From the NCBI RefSeq assembly GCF_043678055.1, contig NZ_JBHEQA010000001.1, positions 1,550,001-1,614,000 of the forward strand: a DNA stretch of 64,000 nucleotides, in the 5' to 3' direction. Shown piece by piece: positions 21,483 to 30,382 of this stretch; the first letter of the stretch is position 1; each line of letters starts with the position of its first letter. A program made the translations under genes and the position numbers. The stretch is from Spongiimicrobium salis. Its GTDB lineage: Bacteria; Bacteroidota; Bacteroidia; Flavobacteriales; Flavobacteriaceae. Below the pieces are notes generated by a model. That model saw only the letters and a program-made list of their open reading frames with translations, was not told the origin of the DNA and made no database searches.

Positions 21483-21553
21483 GGCATCGTGGCCGAGTGG
21501 CTAGGCACAGCTCTGCAAAAGCTTGTACAGCGGTTCGAATCCGCTCGATGCCT
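21483..21553 (+). tRNA. tRNA-Cys (GCA)
   Basis: Seven-bp acceptor GGCATCG / CGATGCC, D-arm, anticodon loop CTGCAAA giving anticodon GCA, T-loop TTCGAAT in a GC-rich stem, discriminator T (U73, the Cys identity base). CCA is not encoded. A hairpin terminator starts two bases later. Confidence 0.95.
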
Positions 21554-21554
21554 C

Positions 21555-21590
21555 AAAACCTTCACCTTAAACGTGGAGGTTTTTTGTTTT
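21555..21590 (+). terminator. Terminator of tRNA-Cys
   Basis: Eleven-bp stem AAAACCTTCAC / GTGGAGGTTTT (one T-G pair) with a 7-base loop and a T-rich tail. Confidence 0.8.
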
Positions 21591-21683
21591 TATAAGGTTG
21601 GGCTCAAATTGTAAAAAAACCACTAGTTTCGTAAGGTACCCAGAGCATCGAATATCCATTTCATAAAAAAGAAAAAATTCAAG

Positions 21684-22403
21684 ATGGAATACGCAAAAGC
21701 CAAAACAGCATTGGAACAGAATGGCTATACCACCCTGGATAATCTCTATACAGAAGAAGAGGTAACCCACATATTGAATTGCTTGGAAGCTACAGAAGAA
21801 AAGGGAAATTCTTTTAGTAAAACCAAAGATGTATTTGCTATTCGACAGTTGATCAAAAATATTCCTGATCTATCCGCTTTATTGTTTACCAAGAACTTAA
21901 AATCCTTATTATCAGAACTCTTCAAATCTGAATGTTTTTTGACCAAAGCCATCTATTTCGACAAACCAAGGACATCCAATTGGTTTGTCGCCTATCACCA
22001 GGATCTAAGTATTTCCGTGAACCAAAGAACTGAAGTGGAAAATTATAAAAATTGGACCTTTAAGCAAGGCCAATACGGGGTTCAACCACCGCTTCATATT
22101 TTGGAAAATACCATTACACTAAGAGTTCATTTAGATGATACGGACAAAAACAATGGAGCTTTAAAAGTAATCCCCAAATCACATCACAATGGGATAGTCC
22201 GAGAACCATTGGACCTTGAAAAAAAGGAATATTGCGAACTAAAAAAAGGAGGGGTACAAATAATGAAACCATTGACCTTCCATGCCTCCAATAAAACCAC
22301 CAATGGAAAAAGAAGACGGGTAATTCATATGGAATTCAATACGCTTAAATTAGATGAGCCATTACATTGGTTGGAATATCATAAACTAAATACAACATCA
22401 TGA
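21684..22403 (+). CDS. Phytanoyl-CoA dioxygenase (PhyH) family protein
   Basis: 239 residues. Fe(II)/2-oxoglutarate oxygenase fold of the PhyH family: the HxD half of the metal triad is in WFVAYHQDLSISV, the distal His in KPLTFHASNKT, and the 2-oxoglutarate-binding Arg region in RRRVIHMEF. LRVHLDDTDKNNGALKVIPKSH is the usual middle block. PhyH enzymes hydroxylate varied small molecules, so the substrate cannot be named. The stop overlaps the next start by 4 bp (ATGA), so it is translationally coupled to the secreted protein at 22400. Confidence 0.85.
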   Translation: MEYAKAKTALEQNGYTTLDNLYTEEEVTHILNCLEATEEKGNSFSKTKDVFAIRQLIKNIPDLSALLFTKNLKSLLSELFKSECFLTKAIYFDKPRTSNWFVAYHQDLSISVNQRTEVENYKNWTFKQGQYGVQPPLHILENTITLRVHLDDTDKNNGALKVIPKSHHNGIVREPLDLEKKEYCELKKGGVQIMKPLTFHASNKTTNGKRRRVIHMEFNTLKLDEPLHWLEYHKLNTTS

Positions 22404-23026
22404 AGAAAGGATTATTCTTATTCTTATTTTTTATAAACTTCGGTTTATTGGCTCAAAATTCCCCCTGTTCCATTACGTTAAACAATGGGGAAATTTCGGA
22501 AGGACACTGTGATATTGAATCTAAAAAAAAGATACTGTTTAAACTACCAGAAAGTAATGTCGTGTTTTCTTTTGGAGCTGAAGAATTTAAACAAGTGATA
22601 TTCCATGAACCTCAGGATGAGCGAATATTTCAATTTGTTCAGGTCAAGACAAGATCCAAAAAGAAGAAGAAATTTTTGCTTATGGAGCGTTTGGAAACTG
22701 GTCATATTTCGCTCTTCCAGCATTATACAAGTAAATTGGCACTAATAAAAGGAACTGCGATCGGCTACGATAATAATGGGATTTCTGTAAGACCTAATGT
22801 TGGCTTTCAAAGAGAAAAGACCATTGAAAAATATATCAAAATTGCCAATACCGAAATTGCTATAGATCTCAATGATTCAGAAAAAATCATGGATATTTTA
22901 GAACGTTGTTTTGCTGATTGTCCAGGAGTATTGGAAGAGTTGAAAATTATTGGATATGAAGGTAATAACCTTAATGATCTGGTTTGGCAGTACAATAGGG
23001 ACTGTTCAAAAAGCAAAAAGAAATAA
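22400..23026 (+). CDS. Secreted protein of unknown function
   Basis: 208 residues with a signal peptide (about 1-18, LFLFFINFGLLAQ), so periplasmic or surface. No family recognised. The mature part has a Lys-rich patch (RSKKKKKF), four Cys after the signal peptide, and a C-terminal helical stretch. Coupled by ATGA overlap to the PhyH gene, hence probably expressed with it; no functional link can be drawn. The layout of short beta segments resembles small secreted Flavobacteriaceae proteins, but that is only an impression. Confidence 0.7.
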   Translation: MKKGLFLFLFFINFGLLAQNSPCSITLNNGEISEGHCDIESKKKILFKLPESNVVFSFGAEEFKQVIFHEPQDERIFQFVQVKTRSKKKKKFLLMERLETGHISLFQHYTSKLALIKGTAIGYDNNGISVRPNVGFQREKTIEKYIKIANTEIAIDLNDSEKIMDILERCFADCPGVLEELKIIGYEGNNLNDLVWQYNRDCSKSKKK

Positions 23027-23151
23027 GTGTTGTATTATGATATCATTGCAAAGCCATGAAAACGCTGATTCTAGCCTCTGATCGGGCATGACTATTTTGG
23101 AATTCAATTCGCATCAACCAGATAAGTCATTAGCTTAAAATAGGGGAGCAC

Positions 23152-23811
23152 CTATTCCCGTATCAACTCTATCTTTTCCTGTATATTCAATTTATCCTTG
23201 GGTAAAAAACCTTTAACAATAAGCACCAAGCCACAAATGACCAAAACCACGCCCAAACCTTTTTTGACCAAATAAATTCGCTTGGGGGTGAGTTTTCTTT
23301 TCAATTGCTTTGCCAATAGTATTTTAAGGATGTCCGTAAAGAAGTATGCGGAAAGCATCGTAGCAAAAAAGATGAGGATACGATCTGCATCATTATTGAG
23401 ACTGGGCCCTACAACGATAATGATACCCAACCAAAAAATAAGCACGCCAATATTAATAAAGTTCAGAAGAAAGCCTTTTACAAATAAACTGAGATAATCT
23501 CCCTTAGTGACCTTTACTTTAGTTTCCTTAGTCTCTTTTTTAAAGAAAGTAATGATACCATACACCAATAAAATGGTACCTCCAAATACAAATAGACCAG
23601 GTTGATTGCTTAAATTTTCCAGTAATTGAAAACTACTGAAATAGGCGATGATCAGGAAAAGAATATCTGCAATAATAACACCCACATTAAAACAGAGCGC
23701 GGCTCTAAAACCTTTAATGGCACTGGTTTCCAAAAGCACAAAAAAAACAGGCCCGACCATAAAGCTCAACAAAAAGCCTAAAGGTATCGCTGCCTGAATA
23801 TCATCAATCAT
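23152..23811 (-). CDS. LysE-family exporter
   Basis: 219 residues, about six hydrophobic helices. The N-terminal half carries the LysE signature region IPLGFLLSFMVGPVFFVLLE, with the conserved Gly-Pro, and KGFRAALCFNVGVIIAD after it. LysE/RhtB proteins export amino acids or related small molecules at the inner membrane; the substrate is unknown. It begins 9 bp after the GIN-protein stop on the same strand, suggesting one transcript. The C-terminus is short and charged. Confidence 0.85.
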   Translation of the reverse strand: MIDDIQAAIPLGFLLSFMVGPVFFVLLETSAIKGFRAALCFNVGVIIADILFLIIAYFSSFQLLENLSNQPGLFVFGGTILLVYGIITFFKKETKETKVKVTKGDYLSLFVKGFLLNFINIGVLIFWLGIIIVVGPSLNNDADRILIFFATMLSAYFFTDILKILLAKQLKRKLTPKRIYLVKKGLGVVLVICGLVLIVKGFLPKDKLNIQEKIELIRE

Positions 23812-23820
23812 AGAAATGAA

Positions 23821-24504
23821 TTACATTATGGTTACTTTTCCACCAAATACCGTCTTCTTGTCCACTTTATCTGGTTTACCATAAACTTTTACTTCCCCAC
23901 CGGCCTTCACTCTTGCCTTTACATAGTCTGTGGCATGTATGCTGGCATTTGATCCAGCATTCACACTGATCGTACTAAATTTGGTTTTCAAATCTTTGCC
24001 TTTATACACCCCTCCAGTATTGATATTAATGTCCTGTACATCTGCAGAGCCTGTTGCTATTATTACGCCACCGGTAACCGATTTTATAAGCAATTGTTCT
24101 ACTTCCGCATTGATGTTCAATTCGCCTCCTTCTTGGGATTTTAATTCCAAAACATCTTGTTTTATAGGTTCGTCCGACTTTATTCTGGCATCTTCATTCA
24201 CATCAATGACTACAATGGGCTCTGTATAATACAAATCTATAAACGTGCGGTATCCGCTAAAAATCTTATTGATCTGCATGCGCAGTTTTAATACACCCCT
24301 GTTATTGACAATGGCAACTTTTCCTGTATTTGCTCCCGTGATCACGGCCTTATTTACATCGGATTTTATCAAATTAATAGAGAGACCGTCAAAACCCTTT
24401 ATTTTCGTAAATTTCTCTAATTCCTTTGTTATCTTTTCCTCCTGAGCTGTAACCGCACTTAGCCCAAAAAGTAAAACAACACCAATAATGATCTTTTTCA
24501 TCAT
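23821..24504 (-). CDS. GIN domain (DUF2807) secreted protein
   Basis: 227 residues with signal peptide (MKKIIIGVVLLFGLSAVTAQ). The rest is the repetitive beta structure of the head-GIN domain: GLSINLIKSDVNKAVITG, SQEGGELNINAEVEQL, ISVNAGSNASIHATDYVKAR and a final KVYGKPDKVDK. GIN-domain proteins are common in Bacteroidota, are probably envelope-located beta-helix-like proteins, and have no settled function. Two start codons lie side by side (24504, 24501); either gives the same mature protein. Upstream of the LysE gene in a likely two-gene operon. Confidence 0.85.
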   Translation of the reverse strand: MMKKIIIGVVLLFGLSAVTAQEEKITKELEKFTKIKGFDGLSINLIKSDVNKAVITGANTGKVAIVNNRGVLKLRMQINKIFSGYRTFIDLYYTEPIVVIDVNEDARIKSDEPIKQDVLELKSQEGGELNINAEVEQLLIKSVTGGVIIATGSADVQDININTGGVYKGKDLKTKFSTISVNAGSNASIHATDYVKARVKAGGEVKVYGKPDKVDKKTVFGGKVTIM

Positions 24505-24614
24505 ATTCGTTTTTAGGTAAACTAGCTCGGGGCGTGCCCACGAAGCATTGAAATCTCGATTATCGAGTAAATTATAGTATAAAGTAACAATTTTCAGGCC
24601 AAAATCGTACTACT

Positions 24615-26801
24615 TTATTCAAATTTTCCCAATAAGGAAAAATCCAAATGTCGTTTTACAAGATCTGTACTTTTCACCATTACAATGACTTCATCACCCA
24701 AACGATAGCTATTCTTGGTACGTTCCCCAATAATGGCGAACTCACTTTCATTATAGGTGTAGTAATCATCTTTTATGTCGCGAATGCGGACCATTCCTTC
24801 ACATTTATTTTCAATAATTTCTACATAAATGCCCCATTCGGTCACACCAGAAATGACGCCCTTAAATTCCTGATCCTTATGATCCTCCATAAATTTGATC
24901 TGCATATACTTTATGGAATCCCGTTCTGCATTGGCTGCCAGGTTTTCCATATCCGAAGTATGCTTGCATCTTTCTTCATAAACCTCCGCCTTTGGCGATT
25001 TACCTCCATCCAAATAGTGTTGTAATAAACGATGTACCATAACGTCTGGATAACGACGTATAGGGGAAGTAAAATGGGAGTAATAATCAAAGGCCAAACC
25101 GTAATGACCAATATTATCCACGGTATAGATAGCTTTACTCATACTGCGTATGGCCAGCGTATCTACCATATTTTGTTCCTTTTGTCCTTTCACATCCCTC
25201 AACAGCTTGTTTAGAGAGCTGCTAATGGTCTTTCTGTCCCTAAGCTCTAACTTATGTCCAAACCTGGATATAATGCCGTTCAAGGCCATTAATTTATCTT
25301 CATTGGGTTCGTCATGAATACGATATACAAAAGTTTGAACAGGTTTACGCTTTCCAATAAATTCTGCCACTTTTCTATTGGCCAATAACATGAATTCCTC
25401 AATGAGCTTATTGGCATCCTTTGCTTCTTTGAAATACACACCTTCCGGCTCGTTTTTAGCATTTAAATGAAAACGCACTTCCACCTTATCAAACGAAATA
25501 GCTCCTTCACCCATGCGTTTTTTCCGCATGATCTTGGCCAATTTATCCAAGGTCAAGGTCGCATTTACGACGGCATCCGAAACAGTATATGCTCCCTCTC
25601 GGATAGAAACCTCCTTGGGTATGGTTGCCTCTCCTGTTTCAATAATATGTTGTGCTTCTTCGTAGGCAAAACGTTCATTGGAATCAATAGCGGTACGGCC
25701 AAACCATTGGTTTTTGACCACAGCATTCTTATCCAGCTCAAAAATGGCAGAAAACGTGTATTTTTCTTCATTCGGTCGAAGCGAACAGGCATTATTGGAC
25801 AATACCTCGGGCAACATGGGAACTACCCGATCCACCAAGTAAACCGATGTGGCTCTTTCGTAAGCTTCATCATCCAAAATGGTATTGGGTTGAAGGTAAT
25901 GGGAAACATCAGCAATATGGATTCCTATCTCATAATTGCCATTTTCCAACACTTCAAAAGAGAGGGCATCATCAAAATCCTTGGCATCTTTTGGGTCTAT
26001 GGTAAAAGTAAGCACTTCTCGCATATCCCGGCGTTTGGCAATTTCTTCAGCCTTTATGGAAGTGTCCAGTTTATTGGCAAATGCTTCTATTTCAGGAGGA
26101 AAATTATAGGGTAATCCATATTCCGCCAAAATAGAGTGGATCTCCGTGTCGTGTTCTCCTGGTTTTCCAAGTACTTCAGTGATTTCTCCAAAAGGAGAGT
26201 CGGCATCATTGGGCCATTCGGTCATATTCACAATAACTTTATCCCCATCCTCAGCATTTTTTAGATGTTGTTTGGGTACAAAAATATCGGTATACATTCT
26301 AAAATCTGTGGGACGGATAAAGGCATAGGTCTTTTGCATTTCAACTATACCCACAAAGGAAGTTTTATAACGTTCTACTACCTTGGTAATTTCTCCTTCT
26401 AATTTTTTGCCCTTCCTTCTTGGGAAAATATACACTTCCACTATGTCCTTGTGAAAGGCCTTTTTTAATTTGTTATAAGGCACAAAGATATCTTCGTCTA
26501 TTCCTTCAACAATAATATAGGCATTCCCTCTCCCCGTAATATCTACCGTTCCTCGATGATAGCTTTTGGTTCTGGAAATAGCTTTGTATTTTCCCCTGGA
26601 TACTTCTAATATTCTCTTTTTTTCTTTGAGTTGTACTAATCTTTTGATGAGAAGATTGCGTTCATTAGCATCGGTAACCCCGATTTTTTCGGCAATCTGT
26701 TTATAATTAAAACTTTCTTTAGGTTTTTTTTCTAATACGGTAAAAATTCCTTTGGTTATCTCATTTTTTCTGTGATCTCTTCTTGTCTTTTTCCTCGACA
26801 T
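24615..26801 (-). CDS. rnr: Ribonuclease R
   Basis: 728 residues. 3'-5' hydrolytic exoribonuclease that degrades structured RNA, including rRNA and mRNA decay intermediates. An N-terminal winged-helix-like segment (to about 65) is followed by cold-shock/OB domains, the RNB catalytic domain with FTIDPKDAKDFDDALS (metal-binding Asp cluster) and HYGLAFDYYSHFTSPIRRYPD, and a C-terminal S1 domain from about 645 (FKGVISGVTEWGIYVEI). Length and order fit RNase R. The N-terminus is rich in Lys/Arg. It is divergent from rpiB across an AT-rich 0.6-kb gap. No functional link to the RNA-repair island 12 kb away is implied. Confidence 0.93.
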   Translation of the reverse strand: MSRKKTRRDHRKNEITKGIFTVLEKKPKESFNYKQIAEKIGVTDANERNLLIKRLVQLKEKKRILEVSRGKYKAISRTKSYHRGTVDITGRGNAYIIVEGIDEDIFVPYNKLKKAFHKDIVEVYIFPRRKGKKLEGEITKVVERYKTSFVGIVEMQKTYAFIRPTDFRMYTDIFVPKQHLKNAEDGDKVIVNMTEWPNDADSPFGEITEVLGKPGEHDTEIHSILAEYGLPYNFPPEIEAFANKLDTSIKAEEIAKRRDMREVLTFTIDPKDAKDFDDALSFEVLENGNYEIGIHIADVSHYLQPNTILDDEAYERATSVYLVDRVVPMLPEVLSNNACSLRPNEEKYTFSAIFELDKNAVVKNQWFGRTAIDSNERFAYEEAQHIIETGEATIPKEVSIREGAYTVSDAVVNATLTLDKLAKIMRKKRMGEGAISFDKVEVRFHLNAKNEPEGVYFKEAKDANKLIEEFMLLANRKVAEFIGKRKPVQTFVYRIHDEPNEDKLMALNGIISRFGHKLELRDRKTISSSLNKLLRDVKGQKEQNMVDTLAIRSMSKAIYTVDNIGHYGLAFDYYSHFTSPIRRYPDVMVHRLLQHYLDGGKSPKAEVYEERCKHTSDMENLAANAERDSIKYMQIKFMEDHKDQEFKGVISGVTEWGIYVEIIENKCEGMVRIRDIKDDYYTYNESEFAIIGERTKNSYRLGDEVIVMVKSTDLVKRHLDFSLLGKFE

Positions 26802-27357
26802 TAATCTTTTAATTTTTTGAAAATTACAAATTATAATTCATAGCCTGTGATCTTCTTTGTTTAACTTATATTTTTTGATATCCAATACATGTTATAAACA
26901 TCTATTATAGATATATGCTTTCTTTTTTAAAATTTAAAAATAAAAATGGTGGTTATTATAGTGTGTTAATAGCTGATATAACTTATTTGAAAAAATATTG
27001 CATATGACAACAATAGTATTTTATTGACAAGTTATACAATTGACTTCTTTTTTAGAATCAGTAGGTTACCTTTTTTATTAACGAGTATTGATAACTCCAT
27101 TTCACATAAATTTATTGACAACTTAGTGTAAAAAAAATGTTAATTACTGAATAAGTTGATTTAATATCTCGCTGCTATTCTCTAAGAAAAAAAATGTAGT
27201 CGGAATTAAAATTTTTATAAGGCACTTTAAAAGTGTAAAATCAAAATTATAACTTGATTTTTTATGTGTAGTTTATTAACAACTTTATAAAGCGAAATTA
27301 ACAATAAATAAACAAAGCAATCTTTTCCTATAAAATAATATGTTGTCAACAGGAGGA
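26802..27357. other. AT-rich intergenic region between divergent rnr and rpiB, with repeated TATTRACA 8-mers
   Basis: No ORF or RNA gene was recognised. The region is very AT-rich with long A and T runs. The 9-mers TTATTGACA (27021, 27112), TTATTAACA (27273) and the reverse-strand CTATTAACA (26964) recur, with a related TGTTGTCAAC at 27341. These resemble the DnaA-box consensus TTATCCACA but differ at two central positions; no exact box was found. It could be an origin-like region, a regulatory region, or simply A/T-biased spacer. Confidence 0.4.
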
Positions 27358-27392
27358 TTTTTGTGGTGTAAGCTAAGGTATTTGTACCTTTG
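27358..27392 (+). promoter_or_regulatory. rpiB promoter
   Basis: -7 box TACCTTTG at 27385-27392 and a TTTTTG element at 27358-27363, spaced 21 bp, as in Bacteroidota sigma-ABfr promoters. The ATG is 24 bp after the box. Confidence 0.55.
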
Positions 27393-27416
27393 TGGTATCA
27401 ACAATATGTACATATT

Positions 27417-27848
27417 ATGAAAATAGCTATTGGTAATGATCATGCAGGAACAGAATATAAACTTGCTATTGTTGGACTCTTAAAGTCCATGAATATCGAT
27501 GTAAGCAATTATGGTACCGATGGTACCGATAGTGTGGATTATCCAGATTTTGTACATCCCGTATCCAAAGATGTAGCCACTGGAGCTGTTGATTGGGGAA
27601 TTATTATCTGTGGTAGCGGAAATGGAGCTTCTATGACGGCCAATAAACACCAAAAGGTACGATCGGCCTTGTGTTGGACCAAAGAAATTGTTTCTTTGGC
27701 CAGGGAACATAATGATGCTAATATTTTAAGTCTTCCCGCCCGTTTTATTTCCCTTCCCCAAGCTTTGGAAATGGTAAAGACTTTTTTGGAAACAGATTTT
27801 GAAGGTGGGCGCCACGAAAGAAGAGTGGAAAAAATTCCTTGTCAATAA
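27417..27848 (+). CDS. rpiB: Ribose-5-phosphate isomerase B
   Basis: 143 residues. Interconverts ribose-5-phosphate and ribulose-5-phosphate in the pentose phosphate pathway. Family marks: MKIAIGNDHAGTEYK at the N-terminus, YPDFVHPVSKDV, the phosphate loop with catalytic Cys in IIICGSGNGASM, and REHNDANILSLPAR. The ATG at 27417 is chosen over an in-frame 27390 start because it gives the canonical N-terminus and because the upstream start overlaps the promoter box. Confidence 0.93.
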   Translation: MKIAIGNDHAGTEYKLAIVGLLKSMNIDVSNYGTDGTDSVDYPDFVHPVSKDVATGAVDWGIIICGSGNGASMTANKHQKVRSALCWTKEIVSLAREHNDANILSLPARFISLPQALEMVKTFLETDFEGGRHERRVEKIPCQ

Positions 27849-27885
27849 TCCTCATAAAAAGATGCTCTTTTCTATTTAAATACCA

Positions 27886-28326
27886 ATGATGACAATTAAA
27901 GTAAAGACCTTTACGGAATTAACAAGGGAAGAACTTTATGCCATTTTACAATTGCGTGTAGCTGTTTTTGTGGTTGAACAGGATTGTCCTTATCAGGATG
28001 TTGATGGGAAAGACCAAAAAGCCTTGCATGTTTTTGGTATTAAAGAAGACAAAATCGTAGCGTATACCAGAGTTTTTGAAGCAGGGGATTACTTTGAAGA
28101 AGCCAGTATTGGAAGAGTGGTGGTCGCCAAAGACCAACGAAAATATGGCTATGGTTATGATATCATGAAGGCTTCAATACAAGCAGTAGAAGAATACTTT
28201 AAGACAAAAACCATTCATTTATCTGCACAGGTATACCTGACCAAGTTCTATAACAATCTAGGTTTTACAGAAATAGGGGAGGGATATTTGGAAGATGATA
28301 TTCCCCACATAAAAATGGTGCGCTAG
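27886..28326 (+). CDS. GNAT-family N-acetyltransferase, ElaA-like
   Basis: 146 residues. N-terminal LYAILQLRVAVFVVEQDCPY and DGKDQKALHVFG are the ElaA pattern; the acetyl-CoA loop lies at about VVVAKDQRKYGYGYDIMK (R/Q-x-x-G-x-G/Y variant), and YNNLGFTEIGEGYLEDDIPH is the usual C-terminus. The acceptor is unknown. It lies 37 bp after rpiB on the same strand and may be co-transcribed. MM start: 27886 or 27889. Confidence 0.85.
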   Translation: MMTIKVKTFTELTREELYAILQLRVAVFVVEQDCPYQDVDGKDQKALHVFGIKEDKIVAYTRVFEAGDYFEEASIGRVVVAKDQRKYGYGYDIMKASIQAVEEYFKTKTIHLSAQVYLTKFYNNLGFTEIGEGYLEDDIPHIKMVR

Positions 28327-28331
28327 TACAT

Positions 28332-28838
28332 TTAGGACCATGCACATTCCGGTATAGAAACCACATGGGAACAATGGGACATTAGCGTTTCCTTAAACAA
28401 TTGATAAGCGGCGGGAGAATCAAAATTAGTGCTGCGAAATTCATAGGTTTTAGAGTGATTTCCAATGTGCAATACTACAGATTCCTCTTCATCCATTTGA
28501 GGCTTTATATGAAGATCATGAACCTCCGTATAGGATATATGCATGACTTTGGATGCCCCTTCCGGAAAAGAAAACGAGTTTCCCTGAAGTTCTATCAATT
28601 GTATGTTTCTTTTAGAGGTACCAAATTTTTGATAGTGCTGAATGGCATAAAATAGAAAGCCAATACCAATAAGTCCTAGAACATATGGCATATTAGGATA
28701 TGTTAATTCCTCGGGATTCTTAAAATCAATGCCGCTATGATAAAAGTAGCTATAGATCGATAAGCTAAAAAAAGCTAGGGCTGGCATAAAAATGCCAAAG
28801 GAAAAGTCCTCCTTATAGTTAAAGAGTTGTGGTTTCAT
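28332..28838 (-). CDS. Small membrane protein of unknown function
   Basis: 168 residues. Two hydrophobic helices near the N-terminus (about 15-35, IFMPALAFFSLSIYSYF, and about 50-66, MPYVLGLIGIGFLFYAI) are followed by a cytosolic-looking beta-rich part (ISYTEVHDLHIKPQ, VVLHIGNHSKTYEF) that may be PH-like, as in other small two-helix bacterial membrane proteins. No family named with confidence. It converges with the GNAT gene 5 bp away. Confidence 0.65.
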   Translation of the reverse strand: MKPQLFNYKEDFSFGIFMPALAFFSLSIYSYFYHSGIDFKNPEELTYPNMPYVLGLIGIGFLFYAIQHYQKFGTSKRNIQLIELQGNSFSFPEGASKVMHISYTEVHDLHIKPQMDEEESVVLHIGNHSKTYEFRSTNFDSPAAYQLFKETLMSHCSHVVSIPECAWS

Positions 28839-29101
28839 GCGTAGGTATTCTAATTGATTTGGTGCTTTTAAAAACGCCTAAATCTCCAATATCGTATGAA
28901 TCAAAGGGTTGAAATATGAAACTAGTGGCGAAATGCTTCAAGAAAAAACGACGGATAACTACAAAACAAGATTCGTGTTTAGGGTTTAAACCGCTAATTC
29001 TGAATAGATTCGGCTTAATTTTTACTAAAATCAGTTAAAAAAGTATGGAATGGCTTTTAAATACGTCTTATACCGGAGAGCTTATTATAATTCCATTAAC
29101 T

Positions 29102-30382
29102 ATGAAAAGAATTACCTTACTCTTATTTCTTTTGTTTTCTGTTTCGCTTTTTTCTCAACAAAAACAAGTAGACGAGTTAAATTTTACCGGCTTAAAAAGA
29201 ACCAAAGAGTCTTTTTTAAGAAAACTGGTCAAGGTAAAATTAAATGCAGCCTATGATTCCATTGTAGTCACCACGGATATTGAACGTTTAAAAAGACTCC
29301 CTGGAATTGCCAGCGCTTCTTTTGAACTAAAAGAAAAAGGAGAAGGCACTTATGCCCTTACTTATGATATTGTAGAGAACTTTACCATCATTCCGGGATT
29401 GCGCATTTCTCAGGCCAACAATGGGGATTTTGCATTTCGTCTTTCTGTATTTGAATTCAACTTTTTAGGAAACAATCAACTTATTGGAGGGTTTTATGAA
29501 AGGGATGTATTTGATTCTTATGGTGCTTTTTATGAACATCCGTTCCTTTTTAGTGATAAATTAGGTATAGGCTTCAGTTATCAGAACAGATCTACACAAG
29601 AACCTGTATTCTTTGATCAAGGAGATAAAGATTATCGTTTTGAAAGTAAGATACTGGAAGGAAACCTGCTCTTCTCTTTTGATTTCCACAATGAAGCGGA
29701 ACTTGGGGTAAGTTTTATTGATGAGAGTTATGATTTTATTGGAGAAGACCCGGTGCCAGGCGCGCCTTTTAATTTGCAGGCCGATAAATTTACCTATAGA
29801 GCCCAATATCGTTATGTAGATATTGATATTGATTATCAGTATTTTGATGGTGTCACCAATGAGTTTACAGGACAGTACTTTCAATTCTTGGATGGAGGGG
29901 AACGTGCCGAGGAATTTTTAAATGACTTTTTATCCCTAAGAAATGATTTTATCTACTATAAAAAGGTAAAGGAACGTGGAAATTGGGCGTCTAGGGTACG
30001 CTTGGCGGCGGCTTTTGGAAACGAAGGCTCCCCATTTGCACCATTTACCTTGGACAATCAGTTGAATATTAGAGGAGTTGGAAATACGGTTGATCGGGGA
30101 ACAGCAGCAATTGTATTGAATACGGAATACAGACATACCTTATATGAAAAAGGTTGGTTTGTTTTACAAGGAAATGCCTTTGTAGATGCAGGGACTTGGA
30201 GAAATCCAGGAGAAAATTTTTCGGATTTGTTTAGTTTGAATACAACAAGATTATACCCTGGTGTTGGGGTGCGTTTTATCCATAAAAAAATATTTAACGC
30301 CGTTTTTCGACTCGATTACGGTTTTGGAGTTTCAGAGAATTCAACCAATGGTATCGTATTTGGTATTGGACAATATTTTTAA
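29102..30382 (+). CDS. BamA/TamA-like outer-membrane barrel protein with one POTRA-like domain
   Basis: 426 residues from the ATG at 29102, which begins a signal peptide (MKRITLLLFLLFSVSLFSQ); an in-frame ATG at 29045 only adds residues before it. Residues about 22-105 fit a single POTRA-type domain (VDELNFTGLKRTKESFLRKL, RLKRLPGIASASFEL). The rest is a transmembrane barrel ending in the typical aromatic C-terminus (VFGIGQYF). RGVGNTVDRGT is similar to the barrel lid-loop RGx pattern of Omp85 proteins. Shorter than BamA, which has five POTRAs, so it is a relative rather than BamA. Substrate unknown. Confidence 0.75.
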   Translation: MKRITLLLFLLFSVSLFSQQKQVDELNFTGLKRTKESFLRKLVKVKLNAAYDSIVVTTDIERLKRLPGIASASFELKEKGEGTYALTYDIVENFTIIPGLRISQANNGDFAFRLSVFEFNFLGNNQLIGGFYERDVFDSYGAFYEHPFLFSDKLGIGFSYQNRSTQEPVFFDQGDKDYRFESKILEGNLLFSFDFHNEAELGVSFIDESYDFIGEDPVPGAPFNLQADKFTYRAQYRYVDIDIDYQYFDGVTNEFTGQYFQFLDGGERAEEFLNDFLSLRNDFIYYKKVKERGNWASRVRLAAAFGNEGSPFAPFTLDNQLNIRGVGNTVDRGTAAIVLNTEYRHTLYEKGWFVLQGNAFVDAGTWRNPGENFSDLFSLNTTRLYPGVGVRFIHKKIFNAVFRLDYGFGVSENSTNGIVFGIGQYF

